This document shows, one piece after another, positions 17,519 through 22,977 of a stretch of DNA of 55,011 nucleotides; the stretch's first letter is position 1, and every line of letters starts with the position of its first letter. Both the position numbers and the translations under genes were made by a program. Source of the DNA: Gemmiger sp. An194 (GTDB lineage Bacteria > Bacillota > Clostridia > Oscillospirales > Ruminococcaceae); contig NZ_NFKA01000022.1 in NCBI RefSeq assembly GCF_002160145.1, positions 1 to 55,011 on the forward strand. Reading direction: 5' to 3'. The notes beneath the pieces are model-generated. The model was not told the DNA's origin and searched no databases. It was given only the letters and a program-made list of their open reading frames with translations.

Positions 17519-18052
17519 ATGGGAAAGATCGTTTTATATCTTGCTGTGAGCGTGGATGGTTATATTGCCGACGAACAGGGTGGCGTGGATTGGCTGGGCG
17601 GTGATGGCAGCCAGCCGGATGCTTCCGGCAGTTATCCGGATTTTTATAAAACCGTGGATGCTATTGTTATGGGCTGGTCCACGTATCACCGAATCGTTAC
17701 TCAGCTTTCTCCAGGCAGCTGGCCCTACGAGGGGCGACCCTGCTATGTGGTGACCCATCGGCAGCAAGCAAATCAGGAAGGCATCTGCTTTTGGAACGGT
17801 GAACTCACCGCACTGATGGACAAACTAAAAGCGGAATATACGGGCAACATCTGGATCTGCGGCGGCGCGTTGGTGGCCGGGCAGCTGCTAAAGGAAGCCT
17901 GCATCGACCGAATGTGGCTTTCCGTCATTCCGGTGGTGCTGGGAAAAGGCATCCGGCTATTTCCCGACGAGCTACCCCAGGCGCTGCCGCTGAAGCTGGT
18001 GGATACACAGCAATCCAACGGCATTGTGGATCTTATCTATGAAAAGCGGTAA
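17519..18052 (+). CDS. Dihydrofolate reductase-like / RibD C-terminal family protein
   Basis: A 177-residue member of the YwjB/RibD-C reductase family. It has the N-terminal strand VLYLAVSVDGYIAD, then IVMGWSTYHRI, and the NADPH-binding loop WICGGALVAGQLL (about residues 120-132). These proteins use NAD(P)H, but the substrate is unknown and few have real folate reductase activity. ATG at 17519 follows AAGGAG. It is a single gene with its own promoter. Confidence 0.8.
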   Translation: MGKIVLYLAVSVDGYIADEQGGVDWLGGDGSQPDASGSYPDFYKTVDAIVMGWSTYHRIVTQLSPGSWPYEGRPCYVVTHRQQANQEGICFWNGELTALMDKLKAEYTGNIWICGGALVAGQLLKEACIDRMWLSVIPVVLGKGIRLFPDELPQALPLKLVDTQQSNGIVDLIYEKR

Positions 18053-18167
18053 CTGCAAATATATTTATAGCTCTCCGGAAACTTAAAAACTCTTAAGGTT
18101 ACCTTCATTTTCAATACACTTTTATTTGTTATATAAAAGAAGACATCTTATTGGAGGGTAAACGAAA

Positions 18168-18533
18168 ATGAAAACGTATTGCAAAGCCGCAATTCTGAGC
18201 TGCCTGGTAGCCGGAGCCGGTATTGCTGCTTACAGGCGCTGGACGATTCGAATGCCTTTTAAAGAGTTCACCAGATATGCATTGTATATGGCCGTCATGG
18301 ACGATGAAATTTGCCGACATGAATTGGAAGGCAACCGAATTGGCGAGGAGATCATCAAATTTCCACCCAAGCCGGAAACGCTGCAAGAGCGGTATCATTT
18401 CTATCTGCAAGTGAACCGAAAGAGGAGTCGCCGCCAAATCCAGGATGAAATCTCATCCTTGGAACAGCGGCTTCAAGAATCCCGGCAGTACATCGGCCAG
18501 CCAAAACAGCGGCTGGATGTTCAGTTCATATGA
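18168..18533 (+). CDS. Hypothetical membrane-anchored protein
   Basis: A 121-residue protein I do not recognise. A hydrophobic N-terminal segment (residues 5-22, AAILSCLVAGAGIAAYRRW) should act as a signal anchor. The rest is charged and ends in a Gln/Glu/Arg-rich helix (about 80-115) that may form a coiled coil. TTGGAGG precedes ATG at 18168. It is less GC-rich than the housekeeping genes and is the last gene before the attachment site. Confidence 0.6.
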   Translation: MKTYCKAAILSCLVAGAGIAAYRRWTIRMPFKEFTRYALYMAVMDDEICRHELEGNRIGEEIIKFPPKPETLQERYHFYLQVNRKRSRRQIQDEISSLEQRLQESRQYIGQPKQRLDVQFI

Positions 18534-18556
18534 TGGAATGAATGATCCTCTGTACG

Positions 18557-18589
18557 AAAAAAGCCCAGCCAAACGGCTGGGCTTTTTCT
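18557..18589. terminator. Terminator next to the tRNA-Thr remnant
   Basis: AAAAAGCCCAGCC-AAAC-GGCTGGGCTTTTT is a perfect 13-bp hairpin. It touches the 3' end of the tRNA-Thr remnant on the minus strand, so it is probably the original terminator of that tRNA gene. It also ends the 121-residue gene on the plus strand. Confidence 0.9.
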
Positions 18590-18637
18590 GGAGCTGGAGA
18601 TCGGACTTGAACCGACGACCTGCTGATTACGAATCAG
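18589..18637 (-). other. attL: 3' fragment of tRNA-Thr(CGT)
   Basis: The minus strand from 18637 to 18589 reads as positions 28-76 of a tRNA: anticodon arm CTGA-TTCGTAA-TCAG with anticodon CGT, T arm GTCGG-TTCAAGT-CCGAT, acceptor strand CTCCAGC, discriminator T and encoded CCA. Beyond 18637 the match ends and no D arm or 5' acceptor strand follows. This is the displaced 3' end left by site-specific integration. The terminator directly downstream supports this being the original chromosomal end. Confidence 0.85.
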
Positions 18638-18721
18638 ATAACAAATGGCTTTACAAAGCTAAAAACAGGCATTTTGTTAGTTTATTGTTAGCCTATCTGT
18701 GTTTTCTATGAGATTGCATTG

Positions 18722-18750
18722 TTGTATATCCGGGGAGTCTTTGTTAAAAT
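18722..18750 (+). promoter_or_regulatory. Candidate promoter of the 189-residue membrane protein gene
   Basis: TTGTAT (18722-18727), a 17-bp spacer and TAAAAT (18745-18750) lie 42 bases before the start codon. Confidence 0.55.
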
Positions 18751-18792
18751 ACATGTACATACATTGAGCCAATCCTGGATGAAGGTGTTACC

Positions 18793-19362
18793 ATGATAAC
18801 TGAATACGCTGTGACGATCGGCTACATTTCAGTAGCGTTAGTCCTTCTTACTATAACAATCGCTCTGGTCGTTTTTTCGCATTCAGCCATAGTTCAATAT
18901 AAAAAATGGATTATTCGAGGCTCCTTCTTGGGTATAATCCTGGCTGTTATCTACTTCTGTCTCTTAGTGACTACCGTAATCCCTTCTGGTATTTATTCTG
19001 TTCCTGTCACTGCTGAAATTTATGACGACAACACCGGCGAAGAGAAAAGCAGCTACGCGATGTCCAGTATCGATATTTTCCCGCAAGGATTCGAGATCCT
19101 TTCTCTCTCGTTTCGCAATGACGAGGATCCTCTGCTGATAGAAAACACTGTTGACGGCCTTCCTTCTGAAGAAACCGAGCACCTGGTTTACTCACATGAT
19201 GGTATCGATATTACGATTACCCTTCCCCCTCTGACCTCTGACTCCCTGGGCGTTTCCGCTTTGGATGCCGTAAGTGCTGACAAGCCTGGTATGTTCTGCG
19301 CCACCGCTTCACTGTGCCTGTGCTGCTTCGCTTTATACAAATGCCTGGCACAAAAAACATAA
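18793..19362 (+). CDS. Hypothetical prophage membrane protein
   Basis: A 189-residue protein I do not recognise. Two hydrophobic helices (about residues 8-30 and 41-65) are followed by an acidic, strand-rich region (about 70-160) and a short hydrophobic Cys-rich segment near 168-182 (MFCATASLCLCCFALY). It probably sits in the membrane with the middle part outside. ATG at 18793 has GAAGGTG upstream. It is clearly AT-richer than the host genes, is a single gene with its own promoter and terminator, and is the first gene inside the left prophage end, a usual position for cargo genes. Confidence 0.6.
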   Translation: MITEYAVTIGYISVALVLLTITIALVVFSHSAIVQYKKWIIRGSFLGIILAVIYFCLLVTTVIPSGIYSVPVTAEIYDDNTGEEKSSYAMSSIDIFPQGFEILSLSFRNDEDPLLIENTVDGLPSEETEHLVYSHDGIDITITLPPLTSDSLGVSALDAVSADKPGMFCATASLCLCCFALYKCLAQKT

Positions 19363-19376
19363 ATACTCTACACAAC

Positions 19377-19413
19377 AAAAGAGCCCTCCGGTAGCTTCCG
19401 GAAGGCTCTTTTT
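19377..19413 (+). terminator. Terminator of the membrane protein gene
   Basis: AAAAGAGCC and GGCTCTTTTT flank an inner CTCCGG/CCGGA stem. The A and T tracts make it usable in both directions. Confidence 0.85.
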
Positions 19414-19504
19414 GATTTTCTTCGTTCCTTATTCATCCCGCGCCAAGATCCGGCGTCTCTTGCAGGTGATCCGGTCCCACTTGAGACTGCGAATACTAAT
19501 TGGT

Positions 19505-19684
19505 TTAGTCCCTCTTGTCTACAATCTCAAAAGATACACCCTCAATAAAAAGCGTTGTCCCATGACCGGGCAGGAAAGCCACCCGGCGGCCTTTCCATTC
19601 TGGGTGATCGCCCCAGTAGTCATGCCAAACGCCCTTGAAGTCGTTCCCGATGCGGCCATATTCAGCCTTTGTGATCTGTTGCAT
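19505..19684 (-). CDS. Small prophage protein, 59 residues
   Basis: Begins MQQITKAEYGRIGNDFKGVW and ends EGVSFEIVDKRD. It has no recognised domain; the aromatic-rich middle (HDYWGDHPEWKGRR) and final strands suggest a small compact fold. ATG at 19684 follows GAAAGGGC. It is the last gene of the leftward small-gene cluster running from 20.9 kb, 91 bases before the terminator at 19377-19413. Confidence 0.6.
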   Translation of the reverse strand: MQQITKAEYGRIGNDFKGVWHDYWGDHPEWKGRRVAFLPGHGTTLFIEGVSFEIVDKRD

Positions 19685-19778
19685 TTTTGCCCTTTCTGCC
19701 CTTATCTCTGGGCGGCTGGTATTGTACGGATGCTGCCGTTTTGTTCCTGACGGCCCGTTGAAGGTATCCGGTGCATCG

Positions 19779-19937
19779 TCAGAGCATAGTCCAGTAGACA
19801 TGCAGGGCTTTTTGTATCCAGTGGCTGGGTGCCATGCGTTGCTCCAGATCCTGCGCGATCTTATGAACTTCCTCGGGAGTTGTTGCTGCCTTCAGCGCGG
19901 CATCAACGGCAGATTCGTCTTTGTAATATGCTACCAT
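19779..19937 (-). CDS. Small prophage protein, 52 residues
   Basis: Reads MVAYYKDESAVDAALKAATT at the start and ends QKALHVYWTML. It is predicted to be mostly helical. ATG at 19937 has a strong GAGAGGAGCG upstream and the gene ends at TGA. No family is recognised. It is part of the leftward small-gene cluster. Confidence 0.6.
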   Translation of the reverse strand: MVAYYKDESAVDAALKAATTPEEVHKIAQDLEQRMAPSHWIQKALHVYWTML

Positions 19938-20026
19938 GAACTACGCTCCTCTCTGTACTGTAGCCCTGTTGGGACAGGGTACTTTATCGGCTGCCATTGT
20001 GAAACCTTCGGTTTTACGCAACCCAT
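19931..20026 (-). CDS. Possible 31-residue open frame
   Basis: MGCVKPKVSQWQPIKYPVPT begins at ATG 20026 with GGGGGTG upstream, and the frame stops inside the next gene's start region. A CCCTGT/ACAGGG hairpin lies within it. It may be a real tiny gene coupled to the 52-residue gene, or simply leader sequence. Coding evidence is weak. Confidence 0.25.
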   Translation of the reverse strand: MGCVKPKVSQWQPIKYPVPTGLQYREERSSW

Positions 20027-20096
20027 GAGCACCCCCGCCTTGATGGGGCGGGGCCGGGCTTGCACCGGCGGCGCGTTTATGCGTCGGCCTTGCGGG

Positions 20097-20279
20097 TCAG
20101 TATAAAATAAAAATGCGTTTGCCGTCTGGAGTGATACCGTAAAGCGCACCGCCGATGGATTGAGCAGCCTTCAGTGCCTGCTCAAAAATCGGGGTCTTGC
20201 CGAAATATTTGCCGTTGGCCTGCGGATGATCGGCTGGGTAGTGAATCTCGAAGCCGATATATTTTTCTTTCTTGAACAT
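20097..20279 (-). CDS. Small prophage protein, 60 residues
   Basis: Begins MFKKEKYIGFEIHYPADHP and ends GALYGITPDGKRIFILY. It has alternating strands and one amphipathic helix (FEQALKAAQSIGG) but no known family. ATG at 20279 follows CAGGAGG, a near-perfect ribosome binding site. It sits in the leftward small-gene cluster controlled from the promoter at 20.95 kb. Confidence 0.65.
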   Translation of the reverse strand: MFKKEKYIGFEIHYPADHPQANGKYFGKTPIFEQALKAAQSIGGALYGITPDGKRIFILY

Positions 20280-20318
20280 CGTGAAACCTCCTGCTTTGTA
20301 TCATTGAGTTGGCGGCGC

Positions 20319-20501
20319 TCAGTATCCAAGCCACCACAGAACCTTCGCCATACTGTAGCCGGTAAGATCTTCATGATCCTCACCAGTCTCTCCGGTGATA
20401 ACGTTGGTCCAGGGCATAACGCCGTAAATGTGTCCGGCCTCGTCCTGATAATGACGCATGCCGTGGAAGTCCAGAATGCGGGCAATGCGTTCGCTGCTCA
20501 T
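20319..20501 (-). CDS. Small acidic prophage protein, 60 residues
   Basis: Begins MSSERIARILDFHGMRHYQD and ends YSMAKVLWWLGY. It is acidic in the middle (ETGEDHEDLTG). ATG at 20501 follows GAGGAGAG; an in-frame upstream ATG has no such site. No family is recognised. It is part of the leftward small-gene cluster. Confidence 0.65.
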   Translation of the reverse strand: MSSERIARILDFHGMRHYQDEAGHIYGVMPWTNVITGETGEDHEDLTGYSMAKVLWWLGY

Positions 20502-20554
20502 ACTCTCCTCGCTTTCTCCCGGGCATCTGCTTGGCCGCCCGGGTGGGCATTCGT

Positions 20555-20713
20555 TCAAACCAGCTCCAGAACTTGTTTGATGGCCCAGTTGCGGGCGCCG
20601 CGCTCGGTCTTCCAGGTGGGTGTGAACGGCAGCGGCTGGTTCTCCTCCGCGTCCTTCAGGGCAAAATACTGAGACGCTGTGCCTTTGTTCATACAGTAGA
20701 TGGTTACTTTCAC
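20555..20713 (-). CDS. Small prophage protein, 52 residues (GTG start)
   Basis: Starts VKVTIYCMNKGTASQYFALK (the first residue is Met when initiated at GTG) and ends RNWAIKQVLELV. The GTG at 20713 has GGAGGG 6 bases upstream, which decides the start. It may fold as a small alpha/beta domain. No family is recognised. It follows the 31-residue gene in the leftward cluster. Confidence 0.6.
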   Translation of the reverse strand: MKVTIYCMNKGTASQYFALKDAEENQPLPFTPTWKTERGARNWAIKQVLELV

Positions 20714-20765
20714 GTTTTGCCCTCCTTCTATTGTTGAGTGGTTCGTCTCGTGGTATAATAAGAGC

Positions 20766-20844
20766 AGCAAGGGAGGCTATTTGCTAGTTAGTGGTCTTTG
20801 CTGTTGGGTGGTTAGCTATTGCGAGTAGCTAACCACTCTTTTTT
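20766..20844 (+). ncRNA. Candidate short terminated transcript antisense to the small-gene operon
   Basis: TTGTTG (20731-20736), 17 bp and TATAAT (20754-20759) predict a start near 20766. The terminator at 20808-20844 ends it, giving about 79 nt. It is antisense to the end of the 31-residue gene and the leader of the next gene. GGGAGG followed by TTG at about 20781 would also permit a 15-residue hydrophobic peptide (LVSGLCCWVVSYCE after the start). Whether it is a regulatory RNA or a peptide leader is not decided. Confidence 0.4.
20808..20844 (+). terminator. Rho-independent terminator inside the small-gene region
   Basis: GTGGTTAGCTA-TTGCGAG-TAGCTAACCAC is a perfect 11-bp stem followed by TCTTTTTT on the plus strand. 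In the other direction there is no T tract, so the leftward operon should pass through. Confidence 0.85.
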
Positions 20845-20907
20845 GTATGCCTCAAAGGCAGCTCGTTTTTGGGCGGCATTGAGATTTTGCCATTCCGCAA
20901 ACTTCAT
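20812..20907 (-). CDS. Very small prophage protein, 31 residues
   Basis: MKFAEWQNLNAAQKRAAFEA then YKKEWLATRNS. ATG at 20907 follows AAAGGAGG 8 bases upstream, an excellent site. The peptide is a charged amphipathic helix. It is the first gene behind the repressed leftward promoter. Its last codons lie in the opposite-strand terminator hairpin. I recognise no family. Confidence 0.55.
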   Translation of the reverse strand: MKFAEWQNLNAAQKRAAFEAYKKEWLATRNS

Positions 20908-20943
20908 TGGCAGCCTCCTTTCTGCCTCCCTTGCTGTGCCTCT

Positions 20944-20972
20944 ATGCTAGCACGATATCGTGCCATTGTCAA
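20944..20972 (-). promoter_or_regulatory. Leftward promoter of the small-gene cluster
   Basis: On the minus strand TTGACA (20967-20972) and TAGCAT (20944-20949) are 17 bp apart. A palindromic operator (20951-20962) lies inside the spacer and a second (20973-20984) abuts the -35 box, so bound repressor would exclude RNA polymerase. Confidence 0.85.
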
Positions 20973-21055
20973 CACGATATCGTGAACATTCTCCATAATT
21001 GGCAGTTAGCACTATATCGTGCCTTCCGCTTTTGTGCATCATTCACTATATCGTG
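20951..21055. repeat. Four 12-bp palindromic operators CAC(G/T)ATATCGTG
   Basis: CACGATATCGTG occurs at 20951-20962 and 20973-20984, and CACTATATCGTG at 21010-21021 and 21044-21055. The first two are perfect palindromes; the others differ at one position. Centre spacings are 22, 37 and 34 bp. They cover the leftward small-gene promoter and the -35 region of the rightward regulator promoter. The adjacent ribbon-helix-helix protein is the obvious ligand. Confidence 0.85.
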
Positions 21056-21068
21056 CTGTTTGAATTTG

Positions 21069-21077
21069 TGATACAAT
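21069..21077 (+). promoter_or_regulatory. Extended -10 promoter of the ribbon-helix-helix gene
   Basis: TGATACAAT is an extended -10 element 19 bases upstream of the ATG. The fourth operator lies where the -35 box would be. Confidence 0.7.
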
Positions 21078-21096
21078 ATCTTCGGGAGGTGTTGAT

Positions 21097-21351
21097 ATGG
21101 CTCTGAGCGAGGCAAAGAAAGCCAGCAACAAAAAAAGCGACCAAAAGTATATGCAAATTCTGATTAAGCCTTACAAAGCGGAGGGCGCTGCTATTCGAGA
21201 AGCCGCAGCAGCCAAAGAGCAAAGCTTGCAGGCATATATATTGCAAGCCGTTCGGGAACGCATGGAGCGCGATGGTTACACATTTTCTCCAAAGCCCGAT
21301 AATTCGCTTTGCAATGCGTCTTCTGTGCTTGACAGTGAGACAGCGAAATGA
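21097..21351 (+). CDS. Ribbon-helix-helix (Arc/MetJ-type) DNA-binding regulator
   Basis: An 84-residue protein. A lysine-rich N terminus leads to the strand KYMQILIKPYK and two helices (EGAAIREAAAAKEQSLQAYI, then LQAVRERMERDG), the ribbon-helix-helix pattern, with the strand dimerising to read the major groove. The C-terminal tail (60-84) is Ser/Asn-rich and probably disordered. ATG at 21097 follows GGGAGGTG. Four palindromes just upstream suggest autorepression and control of the divergent small genes. No toxin gene is adjacent, so it is a transcriptional regulator more likely than an antitoxin. Confidence 0.8.
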   Translation: MALSEAKKASNKKSDQKYMQILIKPYKAEGAAIREAAAAKEQSLQAYILQAVRERMERDGYTFSPKPDNSLCNASSVLDSETAK

Positions 21352-21375
21352 TAAACTTGGTATAGTGATAAGTAT

Positions 21376-21418
21376 AAAAAAGAGCCGTCACCGGAAGAGA
21401 TTCCGGGGCGGCTTTTTT
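21376..21418 (+). terminator. Terminator after the ribbon-helix-helix gene
   Basis: AGCCG and CGGCT flank CCGGAA-GAGA-TTCCGG, with A6 before and T6 after. It separates the regulator from the late operon. Confidence 0.85.
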
Positions 21419-21486
21419 GCTGCATTCGCGGCGGCCTGCTTCCTTTTCGGGAGCGGGCCTTTTTTGTTGCAAAGGGGGTGTGATGT

Positions 21487-21912
21487 GTGGCGTCTGGGAT
21501 GGAGAATTTGCGGGTGCCGAGTTCGGAGGAAGCTCGGGAGATTGGGCGCAAGGGTGGGCAGAAAAGTGCCGAAAACCGCCGGCGGAAGCGGGCAATCCGG
21601 GAGATCTGTGCGGACCTGCTTGCGATGGAGGCTCCGCAGGGGGCTGCCGAGCTGGGAGAGCTGACGCAGGTGGCCCAGAAGCTGGCCGAGGAACGGGGGC
21701 AGCCGCTGGACCTTTACGAGGCGATGACGCTGGCACAGGTGGCACAGGCCATGGCCGGAAACACCAAGGCCGCTGTTTTTGTGCGGGATTCCGCCGGTGA
21801 CAAGCCTGCCGATGATGTGCAGGTGTCCACCGGGATGACCGACGCGGACCGCCAGCTGATGGCCAATGTGGCCGCCAGATTGCAACAAAAGGATAAAAAC
21901 CGGCAAGAATAA
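21487..21912 (+). CDS. Putative terminase small subunit
   Basis: A 141-residue protein. The N-terminal SSEEAREIGRKGGQKS followed by RRRKRAIREI is a basic DNA-binding-like segment common in Firmicute phage proteins just upstream of the large terminase. The middle is helical (about 45-95) and the C terminus is charged. The role, recognition of the packaging site, is inferred from position as first gene of the late module. The start is GTG at 21487 with AAGGGGGTG; ATG at 21499 is an alternative. A 1.07-kb gap before the large subunit is unusual. Confidence 0.6.
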   Translation: MASGMENLRVPSSEEAREIGRKGGQKSAENRRRKRAIREICADLLAMEAPQGAAELGELTQVAQKLAEERGQPLDLYEAMTLAQVAQAMAGNTKAAVFVRDSAGDKPADDVQVSTGMTDADRQLMANVAARLQQKDKNRQE

Positions 21913-22679
21913 TCAGGACGCTTTCCTGTTATTCTGAATTTTCCGCATAAAACCGTGATTTTCTGTTTCGTCAAACAGCTATTTAGCGAAACTGCAACGC
22001 GTTCGGTGCTACAAATCCAACCAGGCACGGCAGAACGCCTTGCAGTGGACGAAGCGGCGCCGGTTCGCTCCGGCGGGATGAAGATCGTCGGGGATGCGGC
22101 GGGGTATGGGACTTTGCGGGCTGGCTTTTGCCAGCTTCCAAAAGGTTGACCGGCCGCTCCGGTGGCTGGGCCCTGCTTTGCGGCCGGGATGGCTGCGAGG
22201 CGGACTGAGCTGCATGGATGCCCGGCGGGATTGGTTCCTTCTGGGGAGACTGGTGCCTGGGATGACGGGCGGAAAGGGGGTGATGGCCGGAGGGCAGACG
22301 GATGGGTTTGTTCTCCGGCCTTCCCTTTTCATCGGGAGATTGCCGGGCACTGATGTGGATGCGCCGGGGCCGGTTCGGTGGCTGGCTGACAGGAGGGCGG
22401 TACTGCTTCCCTTCGTTTTTTTTGCGGATGGTGCGCCGGACGGATGCGGGCGGATGGGGTGATGATCCCCCTCCCCCCATGCGGGCGACCCCCGGCTGCG
22501 ATTACGGCCGGAGCGTAAAAAATATGCGGCCCGCAAAAGAATCTCGCTGGAAAGAACCGGTCTTTTGTGCCTTTCTCATCCGCTTTGGCGGGAAAGGAAA
22601 AACACGGTGACGGACCGGGAATTTCTCTCTTTGGAAAAAGTCGGTGAAGGACCGATATTTTCTCTTGGGAAGAAAACGG

Positions 22680-22696
22680 TACCCCCTACGGGGGTA
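22680..22696. repeat. Hairpin TACCCCC-TAC-GGGGGTA
   Basis: A perfect 7-bp stem with a 3-base loop inside the gene-free region upstream of the large terminase gene. Confidence 0.6.
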
Positions 22697-22720
22697 ACTG
22701 CGTTCCGCTTCCCTGCCGGT

Positions 22721-22782
22721 CACGGGGGCAAGGGAGGAGGGAGAATGCTCACGCCCTCCCTCCTGCCCTTCCCCTGGCCGTG
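22721..22782. repeat. Large imperfect GC-rich hairpin
   Basis: The outer CACGG/CCGTG and inner GGGCA...GGAGGG / CCCTCC...TGCCC arms pair with bulges around a loop near 22742-22753. There is no T tract. It may be part of a packaging site or structured RNA. Confidence 0.45.
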
Positions 22783-22977
22783 ACAATGAAATTTTCCGTA
22801 TGCCGATTCGCCCGGACGCTTGCCTGCTTTGCACATCGGGGCGGCGGGCACCGGACACACGACGCAGCGGTTTGGGGCGCGGGCCATGTGTGATACACCA
22901 CGCACCGGAGCGCCGCACCCTGTTTGCCGCTATGGGATATTGGGGCGTCTGATGTTTGATGGAAAGGAGGAGACGGG

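Larger units (their letters stand above)
21913..22977. other. 1.07-kb stretch without a convincing gene between the terminase genes
   Basis: Open frames exist on both strands because of high GC, but they are rich in Gly, Arg, Trp and Pro, lack good ribosome binding sites and look non-coding. The segment holds a small hairpin (22680-22696), a large imperfect hairpin (22721-22782) and several purine-rich G runs (for example near 22275 and 22725). It could carry the packaging (cos or pac) site, a structured RNA or a decayed gene such as an HNH endonuclease. Nothing in it decides between these. Confidence 0.5.

Noticed and set aside
18589-18637. An intact tRNA-Thr gene
   Set aside because: The D arm, 5' acceptor strand and half of the anticodon stem are missing, so it is only a 3' fragment.
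18640-21090. Integrase or excisionase at the left prophage end
   Set aside because: No recombinase motif is present in any frame between the attachment site and the terminase genes; integrase is expected at the right end.
21097-21351. The ribbon-helix-helix protein as antitoxin of a toxin-antitoxin pair
   Set aside because: No toxin-like gene is adjacent; a terminator and the terminase gene follow. A regulator of the divergent genes fits better.
22094-22783. Open frames in the gap between the terminase genes (122 and 72 residues)
   Set aside because: They are rich in Gly, Arg, Trp and Pro, have no credible ribosome binding site and match no family I know. The segment is described as non-coding with low confidence.
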